Position numbers and translations under genes: made by a program. The notes under the pieces are model-generated. The model ran no database searches. It saw only the letters and a program-made list of their open reading frames with translations, and was not told the origin of the DNA. Of a DNA stretch of 51,130 bases, positions 1 through 10,178 are shown piece by piece. Source of the stretch: Pseudomonadota bacterium (GTDB lineage: Bacteria > Pseudomonadota > Gammaproteobacteria > Burkholderiales > JAKAFK01); the NCBI GenBank assembly GCA_021817985.1, contig JAKAFK010000019.1, positions 1-51,130 on the forward strand, given 5' to 3'. How positions within the stretch are numbered: the stretch's first letter is position 1; every line of letters starts with the position of its first letter.

Positions 1-111
1 CGCTTTGGCGGAACGGACGGCTTCAAGTTCGTGAACGGGGTGCTCGACAAGCTGGCGGCCGAAATGCGGGCAGACGAGATCCGCGCCGGGCGCGGCAAGG
101 CCTCGGTGTGA
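1..111 (+). CDS. nusB: NusB, transcription antitermination factor (C-terminal end only)
   Basis: Only the last 36 codons lie in the window, in frame 1, ending at TGA 109-111. The segment carries [12 protein letters not shown], which closely matches the conserved C-terminal helix of NusB. NusB pairs with NusE (ribosomal protein S10) on boxA RNA during rRNA antitermination. Its stop overlaps the GTG start of thiL by four bases (GTGA). The nusB-thiL-pgpA order is common in gammaproteobacteria and supports the call. The 5' part lies outside the window. Confidence 0.85.
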   Translation, partial: RFGGTDGFKFVNGVLDKLAAEMRADEIRAGRGKASV

Positions 112-1097
112 GCGGAGCGCAGGCCGTCGCGCTCTCGGAATTCGATGTCATCCGTCGCTTCTTCACGCGTGCGAGCCCGCACGCCGTGCTGGGCGTCGGC
201 GACGACGCGGCCCTCGTGCGCCCATCCGAGGGCATGCTTCTCGCCGTCTCGGCCGACATGCTGCTCGTCCACCATCACTTCTTCCCGGACGACGACCCGT
301 TCCTGCTGGGTGGGAAGTGTCTGGCCGTCAACCTGTCCGATATGGCGGCCATGGGGGCCAAGCCGCGCTGGGCGACCTTGGGGCTCGCGCTGCCGGCGGT
401 GGACGAACCCTGGCTCGAGCGGTTTTCCGCAGGATTTTTCGCGGTCGCGGAGCGCTACGGCGTCGAACTGGTGGGCGGAGATACGAGCCGCGGGCCGCTG
501 ACCGTGTGCATCCAGATCATGGGCGAAGTCCCGCCCGGCCAAGCGCTCAGGCGATCAGGGGCCCAACCCGGCGACGATTTGTGGGTGTCCGGGCACTTGG
601 GCGATGCAGCGCTTGCGCTGGGCTACCTGCAGCGGCGCATTGCGCTTTCGCCGGCCGAGGCGAAAGCCTGCCTGCCGGTGCTGCATGCGCCGACGCCGCG
701 GGTGAAACTGGGACTGGCATTGCGCGGGCTGGCGACCAGCGCGATCGATCTTTCTGACGGCCTGGCCTCCGATCTTTCCCACGTGCTGGAAGCCTCGGGC
801 GTGGCGGCCGACGTCGATGCGTCGCGCTTGCCGGTCTCCCCGACCGGGGCGCAGCATCTGGCGGAGCCGGCGGGCCTGGCCTGCGTGGTGGCTGGCGGGG
901 AAGATTACGAGCTCCTCTTCACGGCCCCGGCGGGGCGCCGGGAAGACGTGACACGCGTCGCTAGGAGCACGGACGTGCCCTTGACCCGGATCGGGCGCAT
1001 CATGGCCGGTACCGGACTGACGCTGCGCGACGCCCAGGGGCATCCGATAAGCCTCGCAAAGCTGGGTTTCGATCATTTTTCGGGGGGCGGCGCGTGA
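108..1097 (+). CDS. thiL: Thiamine-monophosphate kinase ThiL
   Basis: ThiL phosphorylates thiamine monophosphate to thiamine diphosphate with ATP in the cytoplasm, the last step of cofactor synthesis. The 329-residue protein has the PurM/ThiL-fold motifs in order: VGDDAALV near residue 32, [23 protein letters not shown], the [10 protein letters not shown] nucleotide/metal motif in the middle, and [10 protein letters not shown] in the C-terminal half. Length is normal for the family. The GTG start overlaps the nusB stop by four bases, and the stop overlaps the GTG start of pgpA in the same way, so the three genes look translationally coupled in one transcript. Confidence 0.95.
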   Translation: MSGAQAVALSEFDVIRRFFTRASPHAVLGVGDDAALVRPSEGMLLAVSADMLLVHHHFFPDDDPFLLGGKCLAVNLSDMAAMGAKPRWATLGLALPAVDEPWLERFSAGFFAVAERYGVELVGGDTSRGPLTVCIQIMGEVPPGQALRRSGAQPGDDLWVSGHLGDAALALGYLQRRIALSPAEAKACLPVLHAPTPRVKLGLALRGLATSAIDLSDGLASDLSHVLEASGVAADVDASRLPVSPTGAQHLAEPAGLACVVAGGEDYELLFTAPAGRREDVTRVARSTDVPLTRIGRIMAGTGLTLRDAQGHPISLAKLGFDHFSGGGA

Positions 1098-1624
1098 CGC
1101 GCGATCTGCCCGTCGGTCCGGCAAGCGCCTTGAAATCCCCGACGGTGCGCTTCATTCTGAGCGATCCCGCCTACTTCATCGCCTGCGGATTCGGCAGCGG
1201 GCTGAGTCCGAAGGCCCCAGGCACGGCGGGGAGCCTGGCGGCGATCCCGTTCTTTCTTCTGCTGTCCCCGGCGCTCTCGCGGGGCGAATGGCTCGTCTTC
1301 ATCGGATTGGCCTTCGCGGTGGGCGTCGCCGTCTGCGAGAAGACCGGCCGGGCACTTGGCGTCGCCGACCACGGCGCCATCGTATGGGATGAAATGGTCG
1401 CGCTCTGGCTCGTGCTCGTGTTCGTGCCGGCGCGCTGGACATGGTGGGCTGCGGCAGTCGTCCTGTTCCGCCTGTTCGATATCTGGAAGCCTTTCCCGAT
1501 CGGTTATGTCGATCGCATCAAGAATGGATTCGGCGTGATGGCGGACGATATCGGCGCAGCCCTCTATGCGCTCGCCGTGCTCCGGGCCGCGCTGGTGCTG
1601 GCGCACCGTCTCCACGGGGGTTAA
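1094..1624 (+). CDS. pgpA: Phosphatidylglycerophosphatase A
   Basis: PgpA removes phosphate from phosphatidylglycerophosphate to give phosphatidylglycerol at the inner membrane. The 176-residue protein shows the family hallmarks: GFGSGLSPKAPGTAGSL near the N-terminus, the acidic WDEMVALW segment, RLFDIWKPFPI, and the MADDIGAAL motif near the C-terminus. Hydrophobic stretches around residues 48-75 and 105-125 fit a multi-spanning membrane protein. The GTG start overlaps the thiL stop by four bases. The ThiL-PgpA neighbour pair is widespread in Proteobacteria. Confidence 0.93.
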   Translation: MTRDLPVGPASALKSPTVRFILSDPAYFIACGFGSGLSPKAPGTAGSLAAIPFFLLLSPALSRGEWLVFIGLAFAVGVAVCEKTGRALGVADHGAIVWDEMVALWLVLVFVPARWTWWAAAVVLFRLFDIWKPFPIGYVDRIKNGFGVMADDIGAALYALAVLRAALVLAHRLHGG

Positions 1625-1651
1625 GCGTTCGGACAGAGGAAGCGAGGACAC

Positions 1652-2149
1652 ATGGGCACCGACGATCTCTATCTATCGGCCGAGAAAGTGGGACAGGCGC
1701 TTAAAACGCGCCATCTGACGCTGGCCACGGCAGAATCATGCACCGGCGGCTGGGTCGGCGAAGCGGTGACCGCAGTCCCCGGGAGTTCGCAATGGTTTGA
1801 TCGCGGCTTCATTACCTATACTAATGTCTCCAAGCAGGAGATGCTTGGGGTCTGTGCACAGACGTTGGCGGCGCATGGCGCCGTGAGTGAACAGACGGTG
1901 CGCGAAATGGTCGCGGGCGCCCTGGCCGGCAGCCATGCGCAGGTGGCGTTGGCGGTCAGTGGCATCGCCGGGCCGGGAGGTGCGGTGCCGGGAAAGCCGG
2001 TCGGCACGGTCTGCTTCGCCTGGGGCGGAACGTCGGGTTCCGTCGTCGCCGAGACCCGGCATTATGCCGGGACGCGTGGGCAGGTGCGGGCGCAGTCGGT
2101 GCAAAGAGCCCTTGAGGGCCTCCTGGACTGGCTCGTCTCGCAGGCTTGA
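1652..2149 (+). CDS. pncC: Nicotinamide-nucleotide amidohydrolase PncC (CinA C-terminal domain)
   Basis: PncC deamidates nicotinamide mononucleotide to nicotinate mononucleotide in the pyridine nucleotide cycle. The 165-residue protein is a stand-alone CinA C-terminal domain, the usual gammaproteobacterial form. Visible motifs are [30 protein letters not shown] and [10 protein letters not shown]. The ATG follows a purine-rich ribosome binding stretch (gaggaagcgagga). It lies 27 bp after pgpA and 230 bp before recA; a pncC-recA-recX order is common and fits the older competence/damage-inducible (CinA) name. Confidence 0.93.
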   Translation: MGTDDLYLSAEKVGQALKTRHLTLATAESCTGGWVGEAVTAVPGSSQWFDRGFITYTNVSKQEMLGVCAQTLAAHGAVSEQTVREMVAGALAGSHAQVALAVSGIAGPGGAVPGKPVGTVCFAWGGTSGSVVAETRHYAGTRGQVRAQSVQRALEGLLDWLVSQA

Positions 2150-2186
2150 CCCGCGGGGCGCAGGGCGGCCGTTTCGGACGCACCGA

Positions 2187-2232
2187 TACTGAACTGATGA
2201 CCAGTACAAATGCCTGGGCTTTGTGTCATAAT
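2187..2232 (+). promoter_or_regulatory. LexA (SOS) box and promoter region of recA
   Basis: TACTG (2187-2191) and CAGTA (2202-2206) form a perfect inverted repeat separated by 10 bp. This reproduces the outer arms and spacing of the gammaproteobacterial LexA site (TACTG-N10-CAGTA in E. coli recA). The inner T and A of the CTGT/ACAG core are not conserved. A -10-like CATAAT lies at 2227-2232. LexA bound here would cover or abut the -35 region. Functional operation is inferred from position and match. Confidence 0.75.
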
Positions 2233-2265
2233 TCAGCGGATCATCGCGATATTACCCAAATACGA

Positions 2266-2297
2266 CCGGGCCTTCGTGCCATCGCGCGAAGGCCCGG
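2266..2297 (+). other. Strong hairpin in the recA 5' leader
   Basis: CCGGGCCTTCG (2266-2276) pairs perfectly with CGAAGGCCCGG (2287-2297), an 11-bp stem with a 10-nt loop, about 35 nt after the predicted -10. It is followed by GTTGGGGGCTTTT near 2310, with a run of only four T. The recA start codon is more than 80 nt further on. This could be an mRNA-stability or attenuation element, or a weak terminator for pncC readthrough. No known regulatory RNA family was recognised. Confidence 0.5.
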
Positions 2298-2379
2298 GAT
2301 CACTCCCGATTGTTGGGGGCTTTTGCTCAAGGATCGCTTGACGCGCCGCCGACGATCCCTTTCGAGGATATCTAAGCAA

Positions 2380-3405
2380 ATGGACGAAAACAAGAGCAAG
2401 GCCCTTGCGGCCGCGCTTGCGCAGATCGAGAAACAGTTCGGCAAGGGTTCGATCATGCGCCTGGGCGACAACGAAGTCGTGTCCGATATCCAGGTCGTCT
2501 CGACCGGATCGCTCGGACTGGACATCGCGCTTGGGGTAGGCGGCTTGCCGCGGGGGCGGATCGTGGAGATTTACGGGCCGGAGTCCTCGGGCAAGACGAC
2601 GCTGACTCTGCAGACCATTGCCGAGATGCAGAAGCTGGGGGGGACGGCGGCCTTCATCGACGCCGAGCATGCCCTCGATCCGCAGTATGCCCACAAGCTG
2701 GGCGTCGACGTCTCCGACTTGCTCATTTCACAGCCGGATACCGGCGAGCAGGCGCTCGAGATTGCCGACATGCTGGTGCGTTCCGGCTCGGTCGACATCG
2801 TGGTGGTGGACTCGGTCGCGGCGCTCACGCCCAAGGCGGAAATCGAGGGCGAGATGGGCGATACCCATGTGGGCCTGCAGGCGCGCCTCATGTCGCAGGC
2901 CCTGCGGAAACTCACGGCCAACATCAAGCGCTCCAATACCCTGGTCATCTTCATCAACCAGATCCGCATGAAGATCGGCGTCATGTTCGGCAATCCGGAA
3001 ACCACGACCGGAGGCAACGCGCTCAAGTTCTACGCCTCGGTGCGGCTGGACATCCGCCGGACGGGCTCGATCAAGAAGGGCGAGGAAGTGATTGGCAACG
3101 AGACCCGCGTGAAAGTCGTCAAGAACAAGGTCTCGCCCCCGTTCAAGCAAGCGGATTTCGACGTGCTCTATGGGGAGGGCATCTCCCGGGAAGGGGAAAT
3201 CATCGAGTTGGGCGTGCTGCATAAGCTGATCGAGAAATCGGGTGCGTGGTACAGCTACAATGGGGACCGCATCGGGCAGGGCAAGGACAATGCGCGCGAA
3301 TTCCTCAAGGAGCACCCGACGCTCGCGCAGGAGATCGAGGCGCGGATTCGCTCCCAGGTGGGCATCGCCGCGCTGGCGTCCGACGCGGCCCACGTCGAGG
3401 CGTGA
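2380..3405 (+). CDS. recA: Recombinase RecA
   Basis: RecA forms ATP-dependent filaments on single-stranded DNA, drives strand exchange and stimulates LexA self-cleavage. The 341-residue protein has Walker [10 protein letters not shown] at 66-74, the subunit-interface motif [20 protein letters not shown], and the DNA-binding L2 region around [15 protein letters not shown]. The reading frame stays open upstream to 2146, but the ATG at 2380 gives the canonical MDENKSKAL start and follows a GAGGAT ribosome binding site at 2364. An SOS box lies upstream. The stop overlaps the recX start by four bases. Confidence 0.98.
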   Translation: MDENKSKALAAALAQIEKQFGKGSIMRLGDNEVVSDIQVVSTGSLGLDIALGVGGLPRGRIVEIYGPESSGKTTLTLQTIAEMQKLGGTAAFIDAEHALDPQYAHKLGVDVSDLLISQPDTGEQALEIADMLVRSGSVDIVVVDSVAALTPKAEIEGEMGDTHVGLQARLMSQALRKLTANIKRSNTLVIFINQIRMKIGVMFGNPETTTGGNALKFYASVRLDIRRTGSIKKGEEVIGNETRVKVVKNKVSPPFKQADFDVLYGEGISREGEIIELGVLHKLIEKSGAWYSYNGDRIGQGKDNAREFLKEHPTLAQEIEARIRSQVGIAALASDAAHVEA

Positions 3406-3863
3406 CCCGGTCGTTTCCGCCGGCTCGCGGAGAAGCGAGCTTGCATGAGCGGGCGCTGCGGTTGCTCGCGCGGCGGGAATATTCGAAGCGTGAACTCAAT
3501 GCGAAGCTCGCCCCACATACCGAGAGCCCTGAGCGGCTCGCCCAATGCCTGGCTGAGCTCGAGGCGCAAGGACTCTTGTCCGATCGGCGGTTTGCCGAAC
3601 AACTGGTGCACGCGCGGCGCGAGAAGTACGGCGCCATGCACATCATGGCCGAGCTTCGCGACAAGGGCGTCGAGGCCGACTTGGGCGCGCTGCGCGCCGA
3701 GCTTCTGGCGGATGAGCGCGAGCGGGCGAAAGCCGTGTGGGCGCGCAAGTTCGGCCAGACCGCGCGGGATGGCAAGGAACGCGCCCGGCAGATCCGTTTC
3801 CTGCAATCCCGCGGCTTTGACTTCGAAGTCATTCGCTCGATCGTCGGGGGGGACGGCGAGTGA
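3402..3863 (+). CDS. recX: RecA regulatory protein RecX
   Basis: RecX binds RecA filaments and limits their extension and ATPase activity. The predicted 153-residue protein has the family pattern of repeated three-helix units: [20 protein letters not shown] near the N-terminus, [15 protein letters not shown] in the middle, and [18 protein letters not shown] at the end. The start is set to the GTG at 3402 because it overlaps the recA TGA (GTGA) and gives a normal family length; upstream codons in frame fall inside recA. The overlap implies translational coupling to recA. Confidence 0.93.
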   Translation: MTRSFPPARGEASLHERALRLLARREYSKRELNAKLAPHTESPERLAQCLAELEAQGLLSDRRFAEQLVHARREKYGAMHIMAELRDKGVEADLGALRAELLADERERAKAVWARKFGQTARDGKERARQIRFLQSRGFDFEVIRSIVGGDGE

Positions 3864-3891
3864 GCACGTCCACCATGGCGTGCCTTGGCGG

Positions 3892-3929
3892 TATACTGTG
3901 ACATTTTGCGGTGACGCGGCAATGCCGCG
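3892..3929 (+). promoter_or_regulatory. Possible alaS promoter with leader hairpin
   Basis: A -10-like TATACT sits at 3892-3897 in the 144-bp gap between recX and alaS. It is followed at 3915-3929 by CGCGGC-AAT-GCCGCG, a perfect 6-bp hairpin with a three-base loop, close to the expected transcript start. No convincing -35 is visible. AlaS is known to autoregulate in E. coli, but no evidence here ties this hairpin to that. Confidence 0.3.
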
Positions 3930-4007
3930 GGACGGACGGCGTGGCCGCCGTGAAGCGCCTGAGGCGGCAGATGGCAAGACTCTCTAATGAATGGGTAGGA
4001 CCGGGAC

Positions 4008-6602
4008 ATGAAATCCAGTGAAATTCGACAAAAATTCCTACAATTTTTCGGGGATCGTGGGCATACCGTTGTCCCATCGAGTCCCCTGGTCCCGGCCGGC
4101 GATCCGACGCTGCTTTTCACCAACGCGGGCATGGTCCAGTTCAAGGATGTCTTTCTCGGGCGCGAGATCCGGCCCTACGCGCGCGCGGCGAGCTCGCAGC
4201 GCTGTGTGCGCGCGGGCGGCAAGCACAACGACCTGGAGAACGTGGGCTACACGGCGCGCCATCACACCTTCTTCGAGATGCTGGGCAACTTCAGCTTCGG
4301 CGACTACTTCAAGCAAAACGCCATCCGTTATGCCTGGGAGTTCCTGACCCGGGAGATGGGGCTGCCGCCGGAGAAACTGTGGGTCACGGTCTACAGTGAA
4401 GACGATGAAGCCGCGGATATCTGGCTGAACGAGATCGGCGTGCCGGCCGAGCGGCTTTCGCGCATTGCCGGTTCCGACAACTTCTGGCAGATGGGGGATA
4501 CCGGACCGTGCGGGCCCTGCACCGAGATCTTCTATGACCACGGCCCGGATGTCGCCGGTGGGCCGCCTGGCACGGCGCAGGCGGACGGCGATCGCTACAT
4601 CGAGATCTGGAACCTCGTGTTCATGCAGTACAACCGCGACGACGCGGGCGTCCTGCATCCGCTGCCCAAGCCATCGGTCGACACCGGGATGGGGCTGGAG
4701 CGCATCGCGGCCGTGCTGCAGGGGGTTCACAGCAACTACGAGATCGATCTTTTCGTCGACCTGATCGCCGCGGCGGCTCGCGTCACGGGGGCCACGAACC
4801 TGGCCAGCAATTCGCTCAAGGTGATCGCCGATCATATCCGCGCCTGCAGTTTTCTTGTCCTCGACGGGGTCATCCCGGGCAACGAGGGGCGCGGCTATGT
4901 GCTGCGCCGCATCATTCGCCGTGCCATCCGCCATGGCTACAAGCTCGGGCGGAAGACCCCCTTCTTCCATCAGCTGGTGCCGGATCTGGTGCGGGTGATG
5001 GGCGAGGCCTATCCGGATCTCGGGCGCGAGGCCGAACGGGTGGCGGCTGTGCTTCGGGCCGAGGAGGAGCGCTTTGCCGAGACGCTCGAGAACGGCATGC
5101 AGGTGCTTGATGCGGCCATGAAAGGCGGCGACCCGATTCTCGACGGCGAGACGGTGTTCCGGCTTTATGACACCTTTGGCTTTCCCCTGGACCTGACGGC
5201 CGATATCGCGCGCGAGCGCGGCTATACGGTGGATTTCGCCGGCTTCGAGCATTCCATGCAGATGCAGCGCGAGCGCGCGCGGGCGGCCTCGAAGTTCACG
5301 ATGCGTGGAGTCGTGGAGTTCAAGGGGCAGCCGACCGAGTTCTATGGCTACGAGACCTTGGAACTGGAGGCGCAGGTGCTGGCGATCTACAAGGAAGGTA
5401 CTCAGGTCAACGGCATCGGCCCCGACGAGGAAGGCGTGGTGGTACTGGATCGCACGCCCTTCTATGCGGAATCGGGCGGCCAGGTCGGGGATCGCGGCGA
5501 ACTCGCGTCGGACCACGGGACCTTCGAAGTGGCGGATACCCAGAAGATCCAGGCGGAAGTGTTCGGCCACCGCGGGCGCCTGCGAACCGGACATCTCGAA
5601 GTGGGCGACCGGCTGCGCGCCCAAGTGGATGCCGAGGCCAGGCAGCGGGCGGCCTACAATCATTCCGCCACGCACCTGTTGCATGCGGCCTTGCGCGACG
5701 TGCTGGGCGCTCATGTGTCCCAGAAGGGTTCCCTGGTCGATGCCGAGCGCACCCGCTTCGATTTCTCCCATGACGCTCCCTTGAGCGCCGCAGAGCTCAA
5801 GGCGGTGGAAGACCGCGTGAACGAGGAGATCCGCAGCAACCATCTCGTGGCGGTGAGGCTCATGAAGTATGACGAAGCCGTGCGTCATGGCGCCATGGCC
5901 CTGTTCGGCGAGAAGTACGGCGACGAGGTGCGGGTCGTGGGCATGGGGGACTTCTCGACCGAGCTGTGCGGCGGGACGCATGTGCGGCGCAGCGGCGACA
6001 TCGGGTTCTTCAAGATCGTCGTCGAGACGGGGGTGGCCGCGGGCATTCGTCGCATCGAGGCGGTCACCGGACCGGTCGCGCTGGCGCTCGTGCGCGCGCA
6101 GCAAACCCAGCTCCAGCACGTGGCAGATGCCCTCAAGGCCCAACCGCAGGAAGTCGAGCAGAAGCTCGCTCAGGTCATGGACAACGTCCGCGCCCTGGAG
6201 AAGGAGCTGTCCCGGCTTCGGTCGAAGCTTGCCGCCTCGCAAACGGACGAACTGACCGTATCGGCGGTCGATATCGCAGGCGCGAGGCTGGTGGCCGCGA
6301 CGATCGAGGGTGCCGATGCGAAGGCCTTGCGGGAAGCCGTCGACCAGCTCAAGAACAAGCTCAAGTCGTGTGTGGCGGTGCTGGCCGCGGTCGAGGACGG
6401 GAAGGTCGTCCTCATCGGCGGCGTGAGCCCGGATCTCGTGGGCCGGCTAAAGGCGGGCGACCTTGTGAATTTCGTCGCGGGCCAGGTCGGGGGCAAGGGC
6501 GGGGGGCGCGCCGACTTGGCGCAGGCGGGTGGCACCGCCCCGGAAAAACTGCCCGAGGCCTTGGCGAGCGTGACCGACTGGGTGCGCGCCCACCTGGCCT
6601 GA
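4008..6602 (+). CDS. alaS: Alanyl-tRNA synthetase
   Basis: AlaS charges tRNA-Ala and edits mischarged Ser/Gly in the cytoplasm. The 864-residue protein has the standard order: class II catalytic core at the N-terminus ([14 protein letters not shown], then [17 protein letters not shown]), a tRNA-recognition region, the editing domain with the zinc-binding [11 protein letters not shown] and [13 protein letters not shown] motifs, and a coiled linker plus C-terminal domain rich in GG ([18 protein letters not shown]). Length is normal. The ATG at 4008 gives [14 protein letters not shown], the usual start. The recA-recX-alaS order is common in gammaproteobacteria. It converges on algC with a 6-bp gap. 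Confidence 0.98.
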   Translation: MKSSEIRQKFLQFFGDRGHTVVPSSPLVPAGDPTLLFTNAGMVQFKDVFLGREIRPYARAASSQRCVRAGGKHNDLENVGYTARHHTFFEMLGNFSFGDYFKQNAIRYAWEFLTREMGLPPEKLWVTVYSEDDEAADIWLNEIGVPAERLSRIAGSDNFWQMGDTGPCGPCTEIFYDHGPDVAGGPPGTAQADGDRYIEIWNLVFMQYNRDDAGVLHPLPKPSVDTGMGLERIAAVLQGVHSNYEIDLFVDLIAAAARVTGATNLASNSLKVIADHIRACSFLVLDGVIPGNEGRGYVLRRIIRRAIRHGYKLGRKTPFFHQLVPDLVRVMGEAYPDLGREAERVAAVLRAEEERFAETLENGMQVLDAAMKGGDPILDGETVFRLYDTFGFPLDLTADIARERGYTVDFAGFEHSMQMQRERARAASKFTMRGVVEFKGQPTEFYGYETLELEAQVLAIYKEGTQVNGIGPDEEGVVVLDRTPFYAESGGQVGDRGELASDHGTFEVADTQKIQAEVFGHRGRLRTGHLEVGDRLRAQVDAEARQRAAYNHSATHLLHAALRDVLGAHVSQKGSLVDAERTRFDFSHDAPLSAAELKAVEDRVNEEIRSNHLVAVRLMKYDEAVRHGAMALFGEKYGDEVRVVGMGDFSTELCGGTHVRRSGDIGFFKIVVETGVAAGIRRIEAVTGPVALALVRAQQTQLQHVADALKAQPQEVEQKLAQVMDNVRALEKELSRLRSKLAASQTDELTVSAVDIAGARLVAATIEGADAKALREAVDQLKNKLKSCVAVLAAVEDGKVVLIGGVSPDLVGRLKAGDLVNFVAGQVGGKGGGRADLAQAGGTAPEKLPEALASVTDWVRAHLA

Positions 6603-6608
6603 AGACAC

Positions 6609-7982
6609 TCAGAACGGCAGCGACAATCCCGCACGGGCGCCTAGCAGCGCCTTCCGGAAATCGCCCTGAATGCGTGCGAGGGCCTGTTCGGTATCGGCTT
6701 CGAAGCGCAGCACGACGACGGGTGTCGTATTCGACGGACGCATCAGTCCGAAGCCGTCGGCGTATTCGACGCGCAAGCCGTCGACGGTGATTATTTCCCG
6801 CGCATCGTCGAAGCGTGCCGTGCGCCGGAGCTCCTCGATCAGCGCATAGTTCTCGCCTTCCTTGAGCTTGATCTGCAGTTCGGGCGTGCATACCGCATCG
6901 GGCAGCCCGTTGAGTACCGCGTCGATGTCCTGGGCGTGGCTGAGGAGCTCGAGCAGGCGGGCGCCCGCATAGAGTCCGTCGTCGAAGCCATACCAGCGTT
7001 CCTTGAAGAAGACATGACCGCTCATTTCCCCGGCGAGCAAGGCACCGGTTTCCTTCATTTTGGCCTTGATGAGCGAGTGTCCGGTTTTCCACAGCAGCGG
7101 CCTGCCTCCGTGGCGGGTGATCCACGGCGCGAGGTTGCGGGTGGACTTGACGTCGTAGATGATGCTCGCACCGGGATTGCGTGACAGCAGGTCCTGGGCG
7201 AACAGCATGAGCTGGCGATCAGGAAATATGATTTTCCCCCCGCGTGTCACCACGCCCAGCCGGTCGCCATCGCCATCGAAGGCGAGGCCGATGTCCGCGT
7301 CCCCTTCGCGCAGACGGGCGATCAGGGCTTCGAGATTCTCGGGTTGGGAGGGATCCGGGTGGTGGTTGGGAAAATGCCCGTCCACCTCGCAGAAGAGTTC
7401 CGTGACCTCACAGCCGAGGCGCCGGTACAGCCGGGGCGCAACGGCGCCCGCGGCGCCGTTGCCGCAGTCGATCACCACATGGAGCTTGCGCGCGACCTTC
7501 ACGTCGCCGGCGATGCGCTCGATATACGCGTCGGTGATGTCCTGCCGCGTGAGTTCGCCTTGACCGTGCGTCAGGCGGCCGTCCTCGATGCGCGTGCGCA
7601 AGTCCTGGATGGCCTGGCCCGAGAGCGCTTCGCCCGAGAGCATCAGCTTGAGCCCATTGTAGTCGGGTGGGTTATGGCTTCCGGTCACCATGACGCCGCA
7701 GCCCGTCGCGAGGTGAAAGGTGGCGAAGTAGACCATGGGGGTGGCGACAAGGCCGATGTCGACGACGTCGACCCCGGCGGCCTGGATGCCGCGCGCCAGG
7801 GCGGCCGAGAGCTCGGGTCCGGACAGCCGGCCGTCGCGGCCGACCACAACGGTGCGCTGGTCGCGGGCACGGGCTTCCGACCCTAGCGCATGACCGATGG
7901 CTTCGACGATGGCCGGCGTCAGGGTATGGCCGACCACCCCGCGGATGTCGTAAGCCTTGAAAATCTCCTTGGGGACTTGCAT
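6609..7982 (-). CDS. algC: Phosphomannomutase/phosphoglucomutase (AlgC/ManB type)
   Basis: This enzyme interconverts hexose 6- and 1-phosphates, supplying mannose-1-P and glucose-1-P for LPS and exopolysaccharide. The 457-residue protein shows the four alpha-D-phosphohexomutase domains: N-terminal IFKAYDIRGVVG, the phosphoserine loop TGSHNPPDYNG, the metal loop DGDGDRLGV, the sugar loop GEMSGHVFF, and the phosphate loop RPSNTTPVVVLRFE near the C-terminus. Length matches Pseudomonas AlgC. It is transcribed alone or after the GGDEF gene 105 bp upstream. Whether mannose or glucose phosphate is preferred cannot be read from the sequence. Confidence 0.93.
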   Translation of the reverse strand: MQVPKEIFKAYDIRGVVGHTLTPAIVEAIGHALGSEARARDQRTVVVGRDGRLSGPELSAALARGIQAAGVDVVDIGLVATPMVYFATFHLATGCGVMVTGSHNPPDYNGLKLMLSGEALSGQAIQDLRTRIEDGRLTHGQGELTRQDITDAYIERIAGDVKVARKLHVVIDCGNGAAGAVAPRLYRRLGCEVTELFCEVDGHFPNHHPDPSQPENLEALIARLREGDADIGLAFDGDGDRLGVVTRGGKIIFPDRQLMLFAQDLLSRNPGASIIYDVKSTRNLAPWITRHGGRPLLWKTGHSLIKAKMKETGALLAGEMSGHVFFKERWYGFDDGLYAGARLLELLSHAQDIDAVLNGLPDAVCTPELQIKLKEGENYALIEELRRTARFDDAREIITVDGLRVEYADGFGLMRPSNTTPVVVLRFEADTEQALARIQGDFRKALLGARAGLSLPF

Positions 7983-8087
7983 AAGGATCCTCGTGTGGAT
8001 TGGACGAACATCCGGGTGGGAGGATCCCGGACTGTGCTCAGGCGAATTTTAGAGCACGGGGCCGCGCGATGCCACCCTCACCGGAGC

Positions 8088-10178
8088 CTAGGCCGCATAG
8101 ACGGCATACCGGTTCTTGCCGCTCTGTTTCGCCTGGTAGAGCGCCTCGTCGGCGTGCCGCAACAGCGTCGCGGCGTCCTTCCCGTGCGACGGGAACACAC
8201 TGATGCCCATGCTGGCGGACACCGAGAGCGCCTGGCCCGGAACGGTCATCGGCTCGCCCAGCAGCGCAAGGGCCTTCTTGGCCACCGCCTCCGTGTCGCC
8301 GTCGCTGGCGACTTCTGCCAGCACGATCACGAATTCGTCGCCGCCCAAGCGGGCCACGACGTCCATCGCGCGGACGCAACGCGTCAGCCGCCGGGCGGCT
8401 TCCTTGAGCACCTCATCCCCCGCTTCGTGGCCAAAGCGGTCATTGATCGCCTTGAATCCGTCAAGGTCGAGGTACATGACCGCCGCGCGTCCCTGATGGC
8501 GCGTGGCGGCCGCGAAGATCTTGGTCATTTCCTCGAGCAGCAGGCGGCGGTTGGGCAGTTCCGTCAGGGGATCGTGGTGCGCCTGCCGCACCAGGGATTC
8601 GGTTTCCTTCTGGCTCGAGATGTCCTCATGGATCGCGATGAAATGGGCGATCTCGCCGGACGGGTCGGCGACGGGCGTGATGGTCTGGCGGACGGTGTAG
8701 AGGCGGCCGCTCTTGTGGCGCTCGACCGTCTCGTTGGCCCATACCCGGCCCGCCAGGATGGTCCCCCACAGATCACGGTAGTAAGGCTCGCCGTGGTGTC
8801 CCGAGCGCAGAAAGCGAGGGTTTTGCCCGAGGATTTCGCTCAGCGCATAACCGCTTTGGCGCGCGAAGGCGTCGTTGGCCCATTCGACCCGACCGCTGCG
8901 GTCGGTGATGAACACCGCATTCGCGGCCGCGCCCAAGGCGCCGCGCAGCAGACGCAGCTGTTGCTGGTCGAGTGCGATTTCAAGGGCCACGCTCACGCGG
9001 GTGGCCACACTCCTCATGTTGTCGACCACGCGGATGTCATCGAACGCATGGTCCGCGGACGAATGAATACAGAAGGCGCCGAAGATCTGGCCCCGCAGGA
9101 TCAGCGGGATGCCCATGGCCGAAGCGATCCCGTATTCGGTTGCGGCTTGCTGCCAGGGCCCGAAGCTGGAGTCTAGCGCATGCAGCACCTGGACGTCACC
9201 CGTACGGATGGCGCTGCCCGCGACCCCATGCCCTTCCGGCGTGTCGTCCCAGCGCACCCCGATCCGGGTGAGGGCTTGGCAGAATTCCTCAGCCTCACCC
9301 GCGCTCGCCAGCATCTTGAAGGTGCCATCCGTTTCCCTCCTCCCGATCCAGATGCACCCATAGCCAAAGACCCGGGCAAGTTCGCTGCACACGAAGTTCA
9401 GCCCCTCAGAAAGCTCCACACCCTTGAGGATGCGCTGGTCGACGGCGTGCAGCAGATTGTCGAGCACGCGTCTTTCGGATTCCTGGGTGATGTCGCTGGC
9501 GTAAACGGCTATGCGGGAGACGGTGCCTTGGCTATCGAGGATGGGATAGTAGGTGATCGAAAAGCGGCGCCCCTCCCGGATCTCCTCGTAATGGACCGGA
9601 TGCTGGGTATGCACCGCGTCCCTCACCTGGTTGTACTGGTTGGCGGCGCAATCGGCGGGCAAGTCGTCATAGAAATTGGTGCCGACGAGCTGCGAGATGG
9701 TCCCGTGCAGCGTCTCGGCACAGGCCTGGTTGAGGGCCTCTATGGTGCCGTCCGGCTCGATCAGAAGCGCTGCCTCGGCCGTCGCGTTGAGGAGGGCCTG
9801 TGTGTGACGTTCGCTCTGCCGGGCGTTCAGGGCGACGGGCTCGTGACGGGAAAGATCGCGGGCAATGGCCAGAATCACCGACTTTCCCGGCGCGAACGCA
9901 ATCGAGTGCGCCGCCAGTTCCACCGGCACCCGCGTGCGGTCGCGTCTTAGCAACGCGCCTTCGAAGACGAGATGCCCGGCGCTGTTGAGCCGTTTCATCC
10001 GTCCCAGCAGCGAGCTGGCGAGCTCGGGCGGCGTGATGTCCTGCATGCGCATCTGCAGCAAATCTGCGCGCAGATGACCCAGCGTTTCGCAAAGGGCCCG
10101 ATTGACGGCCACCAGTCGGCCATCCCAGTCAAGGGCGAGGATGGCATCGTAGGCGTTATCGAACCAGGCGGAGAACAT
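8088..10178 (-). CDS. PAS-PAS-GAF-PAS-GGDEF diguanylate cyclase, soluble
   Basis: Likely a cytoplasmic sensor that makes c-di-GMP. Starting at the ATG at 10178 the protein has about 696 residues: PAS at about 2-112, PAS at 125-235, GAF at 240-405, PAS at 415-520, GGDEF at 535-690. The active-site GGDEF motif is intact at about 612-616 and is preceded by an RAMD (RxxD) inhibitory I-site at the usual five-residue spacing. No transmembrane segment and no EAL domain are seen. The ATG at 10178 has AAGG seven bases upstream; another ATG at 10214 or 10349 could extend the N-terminus. Signals sensed are unknown. Confidence 0.88.
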   Translation of the reverse strand: MFSAWFDNAYDAILALDWDGRLVAVNRALCETLGHLRADLLQMRMQDITPPELASSLLGRMKRLNSAGHLVFEGALLRRDRTRVPVELAAHSIAFAPGKSVILAIARDLSRHEPVALNARQSERHTQALLNATAEAALLIEPDGTIEALNQACAETLHGTISQLVGTNFYDDLPADCAANQYNQVRDAVHTQHPVHYEEIREGRRFSITYYPILDSQGTVSRIAVYASDITQESERRVLDNLLHAVDQRILKGVELSEGLNFVCSELARVFGYGCIWIGRRETDGTFKMLASAGEAEEFCQALTRIGVRWDDTPEGHGVAGSAIRTGDVQVLHALDSSFGPWQQAATEYGIASAMGIPLILRGQIFGAFCIHSSADHAFDDIRVVDNMRSVATRVSVALEIALDQQQLRLLRGALGAAANAVFITDRSGRVEWANDAFARQSGYALSEILGQNPRFLRSGHHGEPYYRDLWGTILAGRVWANETVERHKSGRLYTVRQTITPVADPSGEIAHFIAIHEDISSQKETESLVRQAHHDPLTELPNRRLLLEEMTKIFAAATRHQGRAAVMYLDLDGFKAINDRFGHEAGDEVLKEAARRLTRCVRAMDVVARLGGDEFVIVLAEVASDGDTEAVAKKALALLGEPMTVPGQALSVSASMGISVFPSHGKDAATLLRHADEALYQAKQSGKNRYAVYAA

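Noticed and set aside
4038-6242. A 734-residue open frame antisense to alaS
   Set aside because: It lies wholly within a clear alaS and is His/Arg/Pro-rich without any family motif; long antisense frames are expected in GC-rich coding DNA.
7890-9176. A 428-residue + strand frame over algC and the GGDEF gene
   Set aside because: It is antisense to two well-supported genes and spans the gap between them; composition is typical of shadow frames.
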